38,641 bases of DNA from 2-02-FULL-55-14 sp964581115. GTDB taxonomy: Bacteria > Bacteroidota > Ignavibacteria > UBA10030. Below the pieces are notes generated by a model. That model had not been told where the DNA came from and did no database searches. It saw only the letters and a program-made list of their open reading frames with translations. The position numbers and the translations under genes were made by a program. Where the stretch lies: the NCBI GenBank assembly GCA_964581115.1, contig CAZOMY010000029.1, positions 1 to 38,641 of the forward strand, read 5' to 3'. This document shows, piece after piece, positions 8,319 through 16,627 of this stretch; position 1 is the first letter of the stretch, and each line of letters starts with the position of its first letter.

Positions 8319-8642
8319 GGTCTCACGGTACGCAAAGCTTTCGGGAGCGGCAACCTCAGCGCCCCCCGTCCGGTCGATGCCGTAGAGAATACTTGTTATT
8401 GGATGCAATACTTTACTATATTAGGTCAATTACATGAGTTGCCTGTTTTTATTATGCTTTTTGGGACTGTGGCCGGCATGACGGAGGTTCGGGGGGCGGT
8501 TTCCAATGACGGCCGGCCGGATCGATCCGCCCGAACGATGAACGATACCGTCTCCGGTCAAGTTCGCGACCTCAGCCCACGTCCGATAATTTCAGCCTGA
8601 AACCTCGTACGCCATACCTTCTCACCTCTCGTCTATCTCTTT
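8319..8642. other. Divergent intergenic region between exported hydrolase and glnK
   Basis: This 324-base spacer contains no gene. It has an AT-rich patch at about 8388-8460 that contrasts with the GC-rich surroundings and is the natural place for divergent promoters. A perfect 12-bp palindrome (CGGATCGATCCG, 8518-8529) abuts GGCCGGCC and could be a regulator site. That is speculative. Confidence 0.5.
8393..8422 (+). promoter_or_regulatory. Candidate promoter for glnK-amtB
   Basis: TTGTTA (8393-8398), an 18-base spacer and TATATT (8417-8422) resemble a sigma-70-type promoter. This would give a leader of about 210 bases before glnK. I saw no convincing sigma-54 (GG-N10-GC) site, which is a common alternative for this operon in other bacteria. 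Only sequence likeness supports this call. Confidence 0.3.
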
Positions 8643-8981
8643 ATGAAGAAGATCGAAGCCATCGTGCGACCTCACAAGGTTGATGATGTCCGCGAAGCGC
8701 TCCTTGAAGCCGGATTTCGAGGCATGACGCTCTCGGAAGTGAAGGGCGTCGGACGCCAGAAAGGACATACGGAAGTGTATCGGGGGTCAGAGTACCAGGT
8801 CGACTTCCTACCCAAGGTCAAGGTTGAGCTGGTCGTAGCCGATCAACGCCTGGAAGCAGCCATCGGCATCGTCGTGAAAGCCGCCCGCACAGGAAAAGTG
8901 GGGGACGGGAAGATCTTTGTCATGCCGGTGGAGGAGGTCATTCGCGTGCGGACCGAAGAGTCCGGGGAGGAGGCGCTATGA
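8643..8981 (+). CDS. glnK: Nitrogen regulatory PII protein
   Basis: This 112-residue PII protein has the usual full length. It opens 'MKKIEAIVRPHKVDDVREAL'. The T-loop carries 'GHTEVYRGSEYQVDF' with Tyr51, the residue uridylylated in many bacteria, and Lys58 is present. The C-terminal signature 'TGKVGDGKIFVMPVEEV' is intact. PII trimers sense ATP/ADP and 2-oxoglutarate and, as GlnK, plug the ammonium channel AmtB. The ammonium transporter gene follows with a 4-base ATGA overlap, the classic glnK-amtB arrangement, so GlnK is a better name than GlnB. Confidence 0.95.
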   Translation: MKKIEAIVRPHKVDDVREALLEAGFRGMTLSEVKGVGRQKGHTEVYRGSEYQVDFLPKVKVELVVADQRLEAAIGIVVKAARTGKVGDGKIFVMPVEEVIRVRTEESGEEAL

Positions 8982-10207
8982 GCGGCGTCAGCTCCGGTGA
9001 CACCACGTGGATCCTCATCGCCACCGCCATGGTGATGCTCATGACGCCGGGCCTCGCCCTCTTTTACGGCGGCATGGTCCGGCGCAAGAACGTGCTCGGA
9101 ACGATCATGCAAAGCTTCATCGCGCTGGGCGTTATCAGCATCCAATGGGTCGTGGTCGGCTACTCCCTGGCGTTCGGTCCTTCTGTCGGGGGGCTCATCG
9201 GCGACCTGTCTTGGGTCGGACTCTCGGGCGTCGGGCTCGATCCCAACGCCGACTACGCCGCAACGGTGCCGCACCAGGCGTTCATGATCTTCCAAATGAT
9301 GTTTGCCGTTATCACGCCGGCGCTCATTACGGGGGCCGTTGCGGAGCGCCTCAAGTTCAGTGCTTATCTTGCCTTCCTTCTCCTCTGGAGCACATGCGTC
9401 TACGCTCCCTTGGCGCATTGGGTGTGGGGTGTCGGGGGATGGCTCCGAGGGTTGGGCGCTCTCGACTTCGCCGGTGGACTCGTCGTTCACATCAGCTCGG
9501 GAGTCTCTGCGCTCGCTGCTACCGTCGTCGTCGGACGGAGAAAGGGGCATGGGCATGAGCACATGCCGCCGCACAATCTCACAATGACGCTCCTCGGAGC
9601 GGCTCTTCTCTGGTTCGGTTGGTTCGGCTTCAACGGGGGCAGCGCACTTGCGTCGGGGGCGCTCGCAGCTTCAGCATTTGTCGTCACACACATTGCCGCC
9701 GCCGCCGCCACGGTCTCGTGGGTTGTTATCGAGTGGTGGCACCGGGGCAAGCCAACGGTCCTTGGCGCCGCATCCGGATGCATCGCCGGCCTCGTTGCCG
9801 TCACGCCGGCATCCGGATTCATCACGCCGATGTCCGCGGTCGTCATCGGCCTGGGAGCCGGGGCATTGTGCTATCTCGCCGTCAACATGAAGGGACGCTT
9901 GGGCTACGACGATTCACTCGATGCCGTAGGCGTTCATGGGGTGGGGGGCATTTTCGGAGCTTTGGCGACCGGTCTCTTCGCAACGACGCTTGTCAATCCG
10001 GCCGGCGCCGACGGGGCATTCTACGGCAACTGGTCCCTGCTCGGTCCGCAGGTGCTCAGCGTGGTCGTGGCGGCCGTATTCGCCTTTGGGGCCACGTGGA
10101 TCATTCTCAAGTTGATCGACCGCTTGATCGGATTGCGCGTCACGCAAGAGGATGAGGTGGAAGGGCTGGACCTCAGCCAGCACGGTGAAAGTGGGTACCT
10201 CCTTTGA
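8978..10207 (+). CDS. amtB: Ammonium transporter AmtB
   Basis: This 409-residue polytopic membrane protein belongs to the Amt/Rh family. The conserved pore elements are present: 'DFAGGLVVHISSG' with Asp163 and His171, the second pore histidine in 'GVHGVGG' (His320), and 'ALLWFGWFGFNGGSAL'. It has about eleven predicted membrane segments and a short cytoplasmic tail ('EVEGLDLSQHGE') where GlnK normally interacts. It conducts ammonium into the cell under nitrogen limitation. It is translationally coupled to glnK. No separate N-terminal signal peptide is present, since the first hydrophobic segment is TM1. Confidence 0.96.
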   Translation: MSGVSSGDTTWILIATAMVMLMTPGLALFYGGMVRRKNVLGTIMQSFIALGVISIQWVVVGYSLAFGPSVGGLIGDLSWVGLSGVGLDPNADYAATVPHQAFMIFQMMFAVITPALITGAVAERLKFSAYLAFLLLWSTCVYAPLAHWVWGVGGWLRGLGALDFAGGLVVHISSGVSALAATVVVGRRKGHGHEHMPPHNLTMTLLGAALLWFGWFGFNGGSALASGALAASAFVVTHIAAAAATVSWVVIEWWHRGKPTVLGAASGCIAGLVAVTPASGFITPMSAVVIGLGAGALCYLAVNMKGRLGYDDSLDAVGVHGVGGIFGALATGLFATTLVNPAGADGAFYGNWSLLGPQVLSVVVAAVFAFGATWIILKLIDRLIGLRVTQEDEVEGLDLSQHGESGYLL

Positions 10208-10224
10208 GATGAAGTAACATCGAT

Positions 10225-10285
10225 ATGCAGGATGAACCGGATCCGTCTGAGGAATACCCGTCTCTATCCTGTCCATCCTGTGCAT
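10225..10285. repeat. Imperfect inverted repeat (GGATGGACA-type units)
   Basis: Left arm 10225-10242 (ATGCAGGATGAACCGGAT) pairs with right arm 10266-10285 (ATCCTGTCCATCCTGTGCAT). The right arm is a 9-nt quasi-repeat of ATCCTGTCC. The loop is about 23 nt. It lies in the amtB-ftsZ convergent spacer and could also act as a weak terminator for amtB, although there is no T-run. Confidence 0.5.
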
Positions 10286-10331
10286 CCATGTCACATTCCC
10301 CAAATCGCGATTGAAATCTCGCAATACAAAC

Positions 10332-10365
10332 AAGGCTCCGGATCCCTTTCGGGACACGGAGCCTT
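10332..10365 (-). terminator. Probable rho-independent terminator of the dcw cluster
   Basis: A perfect 9-bp stem (AAGGCTCCG at 10332-10340, CGGAGCCTT at 10357-10365) encloses a second small hairpin (TCCC-TTTC-GGGA). On the minus strand the stem is followed by a T-rich stretch (GTTTGTATT), so it fits termination of ftsZ transcription about 290 bases beyond its stop. On the plus strand no T-run follows, so it would serve amtB less well. Confidence 0.65.
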
Positions 10366-10444
10366 CGTGCTTCGAGCAACCGTAAGGATATGGTGCGGCT
10401 GCCAGGTCCAGAGAAGCCGCGCCGGCCAAGGCCTCCGCGGCGGG

Positions 10445-10585
10445 TCACCAGTTATCCCGCGCCGCAGACCACGTGCCGTGTGATACAGATGACGTGGCAT
10501 GCCACGTTCCGGGAACCCCCATGAACATGCCAAACCGCACCTTCGGTACCCGACGCCCCATCCCGAGCGCCGGATGACCTCCCAT
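10445..10585 (-). CDS. Possible 46-residue small protein downstream of ftsZ
   Basis: This is a short open frame between ftsZ and its likely terminator. It begins at ATG 10585, with a strong AGGAGGG sequence 9 bases upstream, and ends TGA at 10445. The product is basic and rich in Gly, Arg, Trp, His and Met ('MGGHPALGMGRR' at the start, 'WSAARDNW' at the end). It has no membrane segment and I recognise no family. The ribosome site is better than that of most genes here, which is the main support. It could equally be chance in a transcribed 3' region. The rest of the 450-base amtB-ftsZ spacer holds only the repeat and the hairpin. Confidence 0.25.
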   Translation of the reverse strand: MGGHPALGMGRRVPKVRFGMFMGVPGTWHATSSVSHGTWSAARDNW

Positions 10586-10657
10586 GAAACCTTTCCCTCC
10601 TCCTCTCTCCTTTCACCTAATCCATGATCCTCCTGAGAAACGCCAGCCTGCCCGCCG

Positions 10658-11842
10658 TCAATCCATTATTTTTCGAAGAAAGGCGGGCTTCTCCGTATCG
10701 CTCTTGTCGATCTTCTCTTCCCGTTGACCCGCCTCGCGGAGCGTTGTCCCTGAAATATCGATCGCGCGGCGGATGAACGCCGGTTCGTCGGTCTGCTGCA
10801 GCTGCGCCGGACCCGTCGGCACGTTCGACACACGGCTGACAAGATTTGCCGACGGCCGCGCCGCCGGACGCTGCGACACCGCACGCCGGCTGAATCCGGT
10901 CGCAACGACGGTCACGTAGAGCTCTTCATCGATGTTCTCATTGATCACCGTGCCGAAGATGATCTCCGCATCGTCCCCCGCGGCGCTATGAATGACGTTC
11001 ATCGCCTCTTCCACTTCCCACATTGTCAGGTTCGCCCCCCCCGTGATGTTGATGAGGATGCCCTGAGCACCGGCGATCGAGACCCCTTCGAGGAGCGGGC
11101 TCGAAATGGCGCTGTTCGCTGCTTCGATGGCGCGGTTGTCGCCGCGGGCAACGCCGGTACCCATGAGCGCGTCCCCCATCTCCCGCATGACGCGACGCAC
11201 GTCGGCAAAGTCAACATTGATCAGGCCCGAGACTGTGATGATCTCGGAGATGCCCCGGGCTGCCTTGTGCAGCACATCGTTGCAGATCTCGAACGCCTGA
11301 CTCACCGTCGTCTTGCGATCGATGATCTCGAGCAGCTTCTGGTTCGGGATCACGATCATCGTATCGACCTGCTTCTTCAGCTCCTCGAGGCCGGAATCGG
11401 CCTGCGACATCCGCTTCTTGCCTTCGCTCAGGAACGGCTTGGTCACGATGCCGACCACCAGCGCGCCGAGCGACTTGGCGATACCGGCCACGACCGGTGC
11501 GCCGCCTGTGCCGGTCCCACCGCCCATGCCGGCCGTGATGAAGACCATGTCGCTACCGGTCAGGGCCTGCGCGATCTCTTCGCGGTCCTCTTCGACAGCC
11601 CGGAAGCCGATGTTGGGATCGGCCCCCGCGCCAAGGCCGCGCGTCAGGGTCTTGCCGATCTGGATCTTATGCTGCGCCTTGCTCCGTTCGAGCGCCTGGA
11701 CGTCGGTGTTGATGGCGACATAGTCGACGCCAACGAGCCCCTTGTCGATCATGCTGTTGACGGCGTTGTTGCCGCCGCCGCCAACACCCACGACGCGGAT
11801 CTTGGCGCCGCGCGTCATTGCGGGATCGAGTTCAATAGGCAC
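10658..11842 (-). CDS. ftsZ: Cell division GTPase FtsZ
   Basis: This 394-residue tubulin homologue forms the division ring. The start is GTG at 11842, with GGAGG seven bases upstream. Visible features are the N-terminal Gly-rich loop 'VGVGGGGNNAV' (18-28), the tubulin signature GGGTGTGG at 107-114, the synergy (T7) loop 'NVDFADV' at 209-215 and a variable linker (about 325-380). The C-terminal tail 'KPAFLRKIMD' is the conserved peptide that binds FtsA. It is the last gene of the dcw cluster, 206 bases after ftsA. The spacer carries an inverted repeat, so ftsZ may also have its own promoter there, although I could not identify one. Confidence 0.98.
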   Translation of the reverse strand: MPIELDPAMTRGAKIRVVGVGGGGNNAVNSMIDKGLVGVDYVAINTDVQALERSKAQHKIQIGKTLTRGLGAGADPNIGFRAVEEDREEIAQALTGSDMVFITAGMGGGTGTGGAPVVAGIAKSLGALVVGIVTKPFLSEGKKRMSQADSGLEELKKQVDTMIVIPNQKLLEIIDRKTTVSQAFEICNDVLHKAARGISEIITVSGLINVDFADVRRVMREMGDALMGTGVARGDNRAIEAANSAISSPLLEGVSIAGAQGILINITGGANLTMWEVEEAMNVIHSAAGDDAEIIFGTVINENIDEELYVTVVATGFSRRAVSQRPAARPSANLVSRVSNVPTGPAQLQQTDEPAFIRRAIDISGTTLREAGQREEKIDKSDTEKPAFLRKIMD

Positions 11843-11861
11843 TGGTGACCTCCGTGAATAG

Positions 11862-11884
11862 GGATGGGATGGATGGATGGATGG
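11862..11884. repeat. Short GGAT tetranucleotide tandem repeat
   Basis: About five copies of GGAT, with one extra G, lie some 20 bases upstream of the ftsZ start. It is a simple-sequence tract in the leader, and length variation there could in principle affect expression. Confidence 0.6.
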
Positions 11885-11957
11885 TGATTTTCAGTCTCAT
11901 GAATGGCGAGGATCGATTCTCACCGTTGCTTTTCATTCTCGTGGCGAGAAGCATATC

Positions 11958-12027
11958 CACGAAGCGACACGAAGTGACACAAATGACGTTTTACGGTGTT
12001 AGGATTCTCTCTTCGTGTTGATTCGTG
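11958..12027. repeat. Imperfect inverted repeat (CACGAAGCGA-type units) between ftsA and ftsZ
   Basis: Left arm 11958-11974 (CACGAAGCGACACGAAG) matches the reverse complement of 12011-12027 at 14 of 17 positions. The left arm continues as a 10-nt quasi-tandem (CACGAAGCGA, CACGAAGTGA, CACAAATGA). It is a further member of the spacer repeat group, placed inside the dcw cluster. Confidence 0.6.
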
Positions 12028-12048
12028 TACCTTTATAGATACTCTCTT

Positions 12049-13287
12049 CTAAAGCTCATCGAACCATTGCTTCATCCGCGACAGGATCGACTTGCCCTTT
12101 CCATCCTTGATCGTCGACGCGATCGTCGAACGGTCGCGGTGCTTCAGTTCGTGCATCACCAAGCCCACACCCGTGGCGTAGATCGGGTTCTCGATCTCCC
12201 GCACCAGCCCGGCGCCGAAGCCCGTCGGAATGCCGATCTTCACCGGCATCCCCATGACCTCCTTGGCCAGTTCTGCGGTGCCCTTGATCAACGACCCACC
12301 GCCGGTCAGCACAACCCCCGCCGACAGATGCCGCGAATATCCCGAGCGCTTGATCTCCATCGCCACAAACTCGAGGATCTCTTCCATGCGAGGCTGGATG
12401 ATCTTGCAGAGCAGCTGCTTATCGATCTCCTGCGGCGGGCGTCCGCCGATGCCGGGCAGCAGGATCGGCTGGTTGTCGACAACCGCAGGCTCGTACGCGA
12501 AGCCATGCTCGACCTTCAAACGCTCCGCCTGGTCGCCCAGAAGGCCGAGACCCTTGCGGATGTCATCCGTCACTTTCTTGCCGGCCACGCCAATGACCGC
12601 CGTATGACGGATCGTACGCTCTTCGAAGACCGCCAGGTCGGTCGTACCGCCTCCGATGTCGATCAGCGCGACACCGACCTCCTTCTCTTGTTCGTCCAGC
12701 ACGGCGTAGCTCGAGGCCAGCGGCTCGAGCACCATATCGTTCACCTGCAGGCCGGCTCGCTGGACGCAGCGGTAGATGTTCTGTGCCGCCGTCACAAGGC
12801 CGGTGACGATATGGACGACCGCCTCCATGCGCACGCCGGCCATCCCCACGGGATCGTAGATGCCGTCCTGCCCGTCGACGATGAACTGCTGAGGGATGAC
12901 ATGTATGATCTTGCGGTCGAGCGGCAAGGCCACTCGCCGGGTATCTTCGATCAATCGGTCGACATCTTCCTTCGTGATCTCATTGTCCGGGCGGCTGATG
13001 GCAATGACGCCGCGGCTTTGGAAGCTTTGGATGTGGTCTCCCGCGATGCCGACGGTGACCGCGTTGATCTTGACCCCCGACTGGGCCTCGGCATCGGCCA
13101 CGGCCACCCGCACCGACTGCACGGTCTTCTCAATGTTGGTGACGACGCCGCGCGTCAGCCCTTCCGACGGACTCCGGCCGATCCCGAGGATCTTCAGTTT
13201 CCCCGGATGAGCTTCATCCGGCGACGCCACAATGGCGCAGACCTTCGTGGTGCCGATATCCAATCCAACTGCGATGTCTTGTTCCAT
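12049..13287 (-). CDS. ftsA: Cell division actin-like protein FtsA
   Basis: This 412-residue actin-fold ATPase tethers FtsZ to the membrane. It has phosphate-1 'GLDIGTTK' (8-15), phosphate-2 'DIGGGTTD' (210-217) and the adenosine motif 'VVLTGGGS'. The SHS2/1C-type insertion lies between roughly residues 85 and 170. The C-terminal 'SILSRMKQWFDEL' is an amphipathic membrane-targeting helix. ATG at 13287 has GAGG four bases upstream. It is located between ftsQ (68 bases upstream) and ftsZ, the usual order. Confidence 0.97.
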   Translation of the reverse strand: MEQDIAVGLDIGTTKVCAIVASPDEAHPGKLKILGIGRSPSEGLTRGVVTNIEKTVQSVRVAVADAEAQSGVKINAVTVGIAGDHIQSFQSRGVIAISRPDNEITKEDVDRLIEDTRRVALPLDRKIIHVIPQQFIVDGQDGIYDPVGMAGVRMEAVVHIVTGLVTAAQNIYRCVQRAGLQVNDMVLEPLASSYAVLDEQEKEVGVALIDIGGGTTDLAVFEERTIRHTAVIGVAGKKVTDDIRKGLGLLGDQAERLKVEHGFAYEPAVVDNQPILLPGIGGRPPQEIDKQLLCKIIQPRMEEILEFVAMEIKRSGYSRHLSAGVVLTGGGSLIKGTAELAKEVMGMPVKIGIPTGFGAGLVREIENPIYATGVGLVMHELKHRDRSTIASTIKDGKGKSILSRMKQWFDEL

Positions 13288-13355
13288 ACGGCCTCGTTAT
13301 GCCTCTCAGCGAAATCCTGTGACCCCGCTGTACGATTGTCGATTATCTCTCTTCG

Positions 13356-14114
13356 TTACAGCCTCTTCTTCACCGGCTCAGGCGTCCATCGGACCACCAC
13401 TTGATCCCGGTACCGCAGGTCGATGTATTCCAGGTCCTTTGTCCCCCGCTCAAGCACTTCTGACGACCAGAAAGCCTCGAGACGTGCGACCTTGTCGGCG
13501 ACGTCGCCGCGTCCGAAGATGATCGGCACGCCCGATTCGGCCGACGTCAAGATCATGTCGCCGCCGTTCCGCACGCGGATCTCCGAGATGCGGTGAAACA
13601 TCTCCCGGTTGACCCGCTTCAACACGTTCAACACCAACAAGGCTTCCTGCACATCCTCCTTCCCGATCGTTGCTCCGGCTGAGAGCGTTGTTCCGTCGGG
13701 AAGTCCTGCCAACACCGGCAGGTCGTAGACCGGTTTGGCGATCGCCGAAGGCAGGACCACGCCCCGGTCGTCGATGTACCACAGCGGCGACCCCGGTATG
13801 ACCGCCAGCGGCGTCCGCTCTTCGACGGTGATCTTGATGCCGCCCGACAGGTCACGCTCGACGGTCGCCCGGCGGATGAAATAGTGGCTCTGGACATTCC
13901 GCTGGACACGCGTCAGGTCCACATCGTAGAGCGGCATCCCTTTCGGGATCTCGGCCAGCTGTATGATCCGGTTCGTCTCAACGTTGACCGCCCCGGCCAC
14001 CGACACCCGCTTCACGCGCAGGTTCGACTTCCAAACGTTCCCGCCGACGATGAGCAGGACAACGACCGTTACGACGGCGGCCACGCCGGTCCATCGGGTC
14101 TTCGTGTCGGTCAC
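13356..14114 (-). CDS. ftsQ: Cell division protein FtsQ (DivIB family)
   Basis: This 252-residue bitopic protein has one membrane segment at about 10-28 and a POTRA-like domain starting 'LRVKRVSVAGAVNV' (32-45) with 'VQSHYFIRRATVERDL' and 'VEERTPLAVI'. A beta domain typical of FtsQ follows, ending 'EYIDLRYRDQVVVRW'. FtsQ links early and late divisome parts in the periplasm. The start is GTG at 14114, overlapping the murB stop as GTGA. Identity rests on the POTRA/FtsQ layout and the position between murB and ftsA, because the family is poorly conserved. Confidence 0.93.
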   Translation of the reverse strand: MTDTKTRWTGVAAVVTVVVLLIVGGNVWKSNLRVKRVSVAGAVNVETNRIIQLAEIPKGMPLYDVDLTRVQRNVQSHYFIRRATVERDLSGGIKITVEERTPLAVIPGSPLWYIDDRGVVLPSAIAKPVYDLPVLAGLPDGTTLSAGATIGKEDVQEALLVLNVLKRVNREMFHRISEIRVRNGGDMILTSAESGVPIIFGRGDVADKVARLEAFWSSEVLERGTKDLEYIDLRYRDQVVVRWTPEPVKKRL

Positions 14115-15022
14115 GACGTACCTTCCGACGGCTTGAAGCCGATCAGTCGTACTTCCAATTCCAGGTGGATGCCCGCATGTTGATACACCGTCCGTTTCAC
14201 GAGGTCGATCAGCTGCACAACATCTGCAGCTGTGCCGTTTCCAAGATTCACCATGAAGTTGGCGTGCTTCTCAGAGACTTGAATGCCGCCGACCTTCTTT
14301 CCTTTCAATCCCGCCTCCTCAATCAGCTTCGCGGCATACGTGCCGGGAGGATTCTTGAACATCGACCCGAGATTGGGCAGGTCAAGCGGCTGCGTCGCAT
14401 TCCGCTTCTGGATGAGTTCCTTCCGTCGTCGGATGAGGGCTTCCACATCGCCAGACGAAAGTCGCCAGCGGCCCGCCATAATGACGCGTCCTTCAAAGTC
14501 GGAGTGTCGGTATCGGAACCCGCACTGTTCCTTCGGGATCCAGCGCGTTACGCCACCCTCCAAGACTTCCACTGCCACGCAGTGGTCCGCCACCTCCCCC
14601 CCGTGTGCGCCGGCATTCATCGCAATGCCCCCTCCGACGCTACCCGGGATCCCTGCGAGCATCTCAACCCCCGCCAGTCCTTGCTGCACGCAGAAGTCCA
14701 CGAACTTTGTCAGCCGTACGCCCGCTTCGGCGATAACGTCGCCGTTCTCGCGCCGAATCGACGTCAATCCGGATTCCAGATTGATGACGACGCCGCGAAA
14801 GCCGTCGTCGCTCACCAGCATGTTGCTGCCGCGGCCGAGCAGAAGATGTGGTACGCGTTGGGCCGTCAGGACCGCCACAAGGTCCACCAGGTCCTTCCGG
14901 TCTGCCGGCTCGATGTAGCAGTCGGCAGGACCGCCGACCTTCATCCACGTGTACGGACCCAGCGGCTCGTTGAGCGCGATGCGTCCGCGAACCACCCGGC
15001 GGATTTCGTCGAGCGGGATCAT
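14111..15022 (-). CDS. murB: UDP-N-acetylenolpyruvoylglucosamine reductase MurB
   Basis: This 303-residue FAD enzyme reduces UDP-GlcNAc-enolpyruvate to UDP-MurNAc with NADPH in the cytoplasm. It has the FAD motifs 'LGRGSNMLV' and 'GIPGSVGGGIAMNAGAHGG', the catalytic 'FRYRHSDF' (Arg), the proton-donating Ser in 'LGSMFKNPPG', and a final Glu in 'LELEVRLIG'. The region 'AAKLIEEAGLKGKKVGG' and the length are those of type II MurB. It starts one base after the murC stop and overlaps ftsQ by four bases. Having murB inside the dcw cluster next to murC is common in several phyla. Confidence 0.97.
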   Translation of the reverse strand: MIPLDEIRRVVRGRIALNEPLGPYTWMKVGGPADCYIEPADRKDLVDLVAVLTAQRVPHLLLGRGSNMLVSDDGFRGVVINLESGLTSIRRENGDVIAEAGVRLTKFVDFCVQQGLAGVEMLAGIPGSVGGGIAMNAGAHGGEVADHCVAVEVLEGGVTRWIPKEQCGFRYRHSDFEGRVIMAGRWRLSSGDVEALIRRRKELIQKRNATQPLDLPNLGSMFKNPPGTYAAKLIEEAGLKGKKVGGIQVSEKHANFMVNLGNGTAADVVQLIDLVKRTVYQHAGIHLELEVRLIGFKPSEGTS

Positions 15023-15023
15023 G

Positions 15024-16406
15024 TCATGCCGAGCGAAGTTCCTTCAGGAACTGCTCGCCGAACTTCCAGATATCACCGGCACCCATCGTGATGACGATGT
15101 CTCCATCCTTTGTGATCGAACGGAGGAACGGCGGGACCTTCGTCTTGTCGACGACGTAATGCACCTCTTTGTGCCCGAATTGCTTCGCCGCATTCGCAAT
15201 GAGGCCGCCGGTCACGCCTTGGATCGGCTCCTCGCGCGCAGGATAGATGTCCGTCACGACCAGCACATCCGACAGTAGGAACGCCTTGCCGAACTCTTCG
15301 TAAAAATCACGCGTCCGCGTGAACAGATGCGGCTGGAACACACACACGACACGCCTCCGCCAGCCGGCCTTCACCCCCGAGAGCGTTGCGGCGCATTCGG
15401 TCGGATGGTGGGCATAGTCATCGTAGACCGTGATCCCCCGGGCTTCGCCCTTCTTTTCCCACCGCCGATAGACGCCTGAGAATCTCTCGATGCCCGCCTT
15501 GATCCGCTCGAACGGCACCTTGAGCTCAAGCCCGACCGAAATGGCGGCCAAAGCATTCTGCACGTTGTGCTTACCCGGCACCTGGAGCGTCACGTCGCCA
15601 AGGTCCTGGTTGCCGCGCACCACGACAAAGGTCGTGCGATTCTCGCGATGCCGTAGATCGACCGCCTGTACATCGGCCTGCGGGTTCAATCCATAGGTGA
15701 TGATCCGCTTCTTGTTGAGCGTTGGCATGATGTCGAGCAACGCCGGCTCATCGAGACAGAGGACGATGAATCCGTAGAACGGCACGCGCGAGGCGAACTG
15801 TATGAATGCGCCCTTGATATCCTCAAGGTCGCGGTAGCAATCCAGGTGGTCGGTCTCCAGTGTCGTCAAGACCGCGATGGTCGGCGTCAGCGACAGGAAC
15901 GACCGGTCGAATTCGTCCGCCTCCACGACGATGAATTCTCCCTTGCCCAGCCGCGCATTCGTGCCCCCGAGACCGCTCAACTTGCCGCCGACAATGACCG
16001 TCGGGTCCAGCCCCCCCTCCATCAGCACGAGGCTGATCATCGAGGTCGTCGTTGTCTTGCCATGCGTGCCGGCGATGCCGATGCCGTATTTCAGCCGCAT
16101 CACCTCGGCCAGCATTTCGGCCCGCCGCACGACCGGTAGCTTCCGCCGATTCGCTTCCTGGATCTCCGGATTGTCGGGAGCGACAGCAGAGCTGTAGACG
16201 ACCGTGTCGACATCGGCTGCGATATTCGTCGCTTGGTGTCCTTCGAACACCGTAGCGCCGAGCTGTTGCAGCCGTTCCGTGACCTCGGTCAGCGCGCGGT
16301 CCGAACCCGACACGGCAAAGCCCTGGTCGAGCAGGATCTCTGCGATGCCGCTCATCCCGATGCCGCCAATGCCGATGAAGTGGATCTTTTTGATCGAGGA
16401 AAACAT
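15024..16406 (-). CDS. murC: UDP-N-acetylmuramate-L-alanine ligase MurC
   Basis: This 460-residue Mur ligase adds L-Ala to UDP-MurNAc using ATP. It has the N-terminal Rossmann motif 'HFIGIGGIGMSGIAE' (9-23), the P-loop 'AGTHGKTTT' (112-120), 'VEADEFDRSF', 'NVQNALAA', 'DDYAHHPTE' and 'QPHLFTRTRDF', all characteristic of MurC. The length is normal. ATG at 16406 has no Shine-Dalgarno sequence. The bases upstream are the edge of a 7-nt tandem array that fills the whole spacer to the previous gene and contains an assembly gap, so the true murC leader length is unknown. Confidence 0.97.
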   Translation of the reverse strand: MFSSIKKIHFIGIGGIGMSGIAEILLDQGFAVSGSDRALTEVTERLQQLGATVFEGHQATNIAADVDTVVYSSAVAPDNPEIQEANRRKLPVVRRAEMLAEVMRLKYGIGIAGTHGKTTTTSMISLVLMEGGLDPTVIVGGKLSGLGGTNARLGKGEFIVVEADEFDRSFLSLTPTIAVLTTLETDHLDCYRDLEDIKGAFIQFASRVPFYGFIVLCLDEPALLDIMPTLNKKRIITYGLNPQADVQAVDLRHRENRTTFVVVRGNQDLGDVTLQVPGKHNVQNALAAISVGLELKVPFERIKAGIERFSGVYRRWEKKGEARGITVYDDYAHHPTECAATLSGVKAGWRRRVVCVFQPHLFTRTRDFYEEFGKAFLLSDVLVVTDIYPAREEPIQGVTGGLIANAAKQFGHKEVHYVVDKTKVPPFLRSITKDGDIVITMGAGDIWKFGEQFLKELRSA

Positions 16407-16423
16407 GTGTGGATCTGTTCGGT

Positions 16424-16625
16424 TCGTGAATCGTCAATCGTGAATCGTCAATCGTCAATCNNNNNNNNNNNNNNNNNNNNNNNNNNNNNNNNNNNNNNNN
16501 NNNNNNNNNNNNNNNNNNNNNNNNNNNNNNNNNNNNNNNNNNNNNNNNNNNNNNNNNNNNAATCGTCAATCGTGAATCGTCAATCGTCAATCGTGAATCG
16601 TGAATCGTCAATCGTCAATCGACAA
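16424..16625. repeat. Heptanucleotide tandem array (TCGTCAA/TCGTGAA) interrupted by a 100-N gap
   Basis: Five 7-nt units (TCGTGAA or TCGTCAA) run from 16424 to 16458, then come 100 Ns (16461-16560). Nine more units run from 16563 to 16625, the last being TCGACAA. The array starts 17 bases before the murC ATG and ends 2 bases before the stop of the preceding gene, so it fills the spacer. The round gap size suggests its true length is unknown. Confidence 0.9.
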
Positions 16626-16627
16626 TC

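Noticed and set aside
10366..10657. Structured RNA gene (SRP RNA, RNase P RNA, tmRNA or 6S RNA) downstream of ftsZ
   Set aside because: The stretch is GC-rich with short hairpins, but I could not find the conserved blocks of any of these RNAs.
12025..13404. Long plus-strand open frame of about 459 codons opposite ftsA
   Set aside because: It is a shadow of ftsA produced by GC-rich codon bias. The product is Arg/His/Asp-rich without domains, and ftsA is certain.
16424..16625. CRISPR array
   Set aside because: The repeat period is 7 nt with no spacers, and no cas gene is present. It is a simple tandem array.
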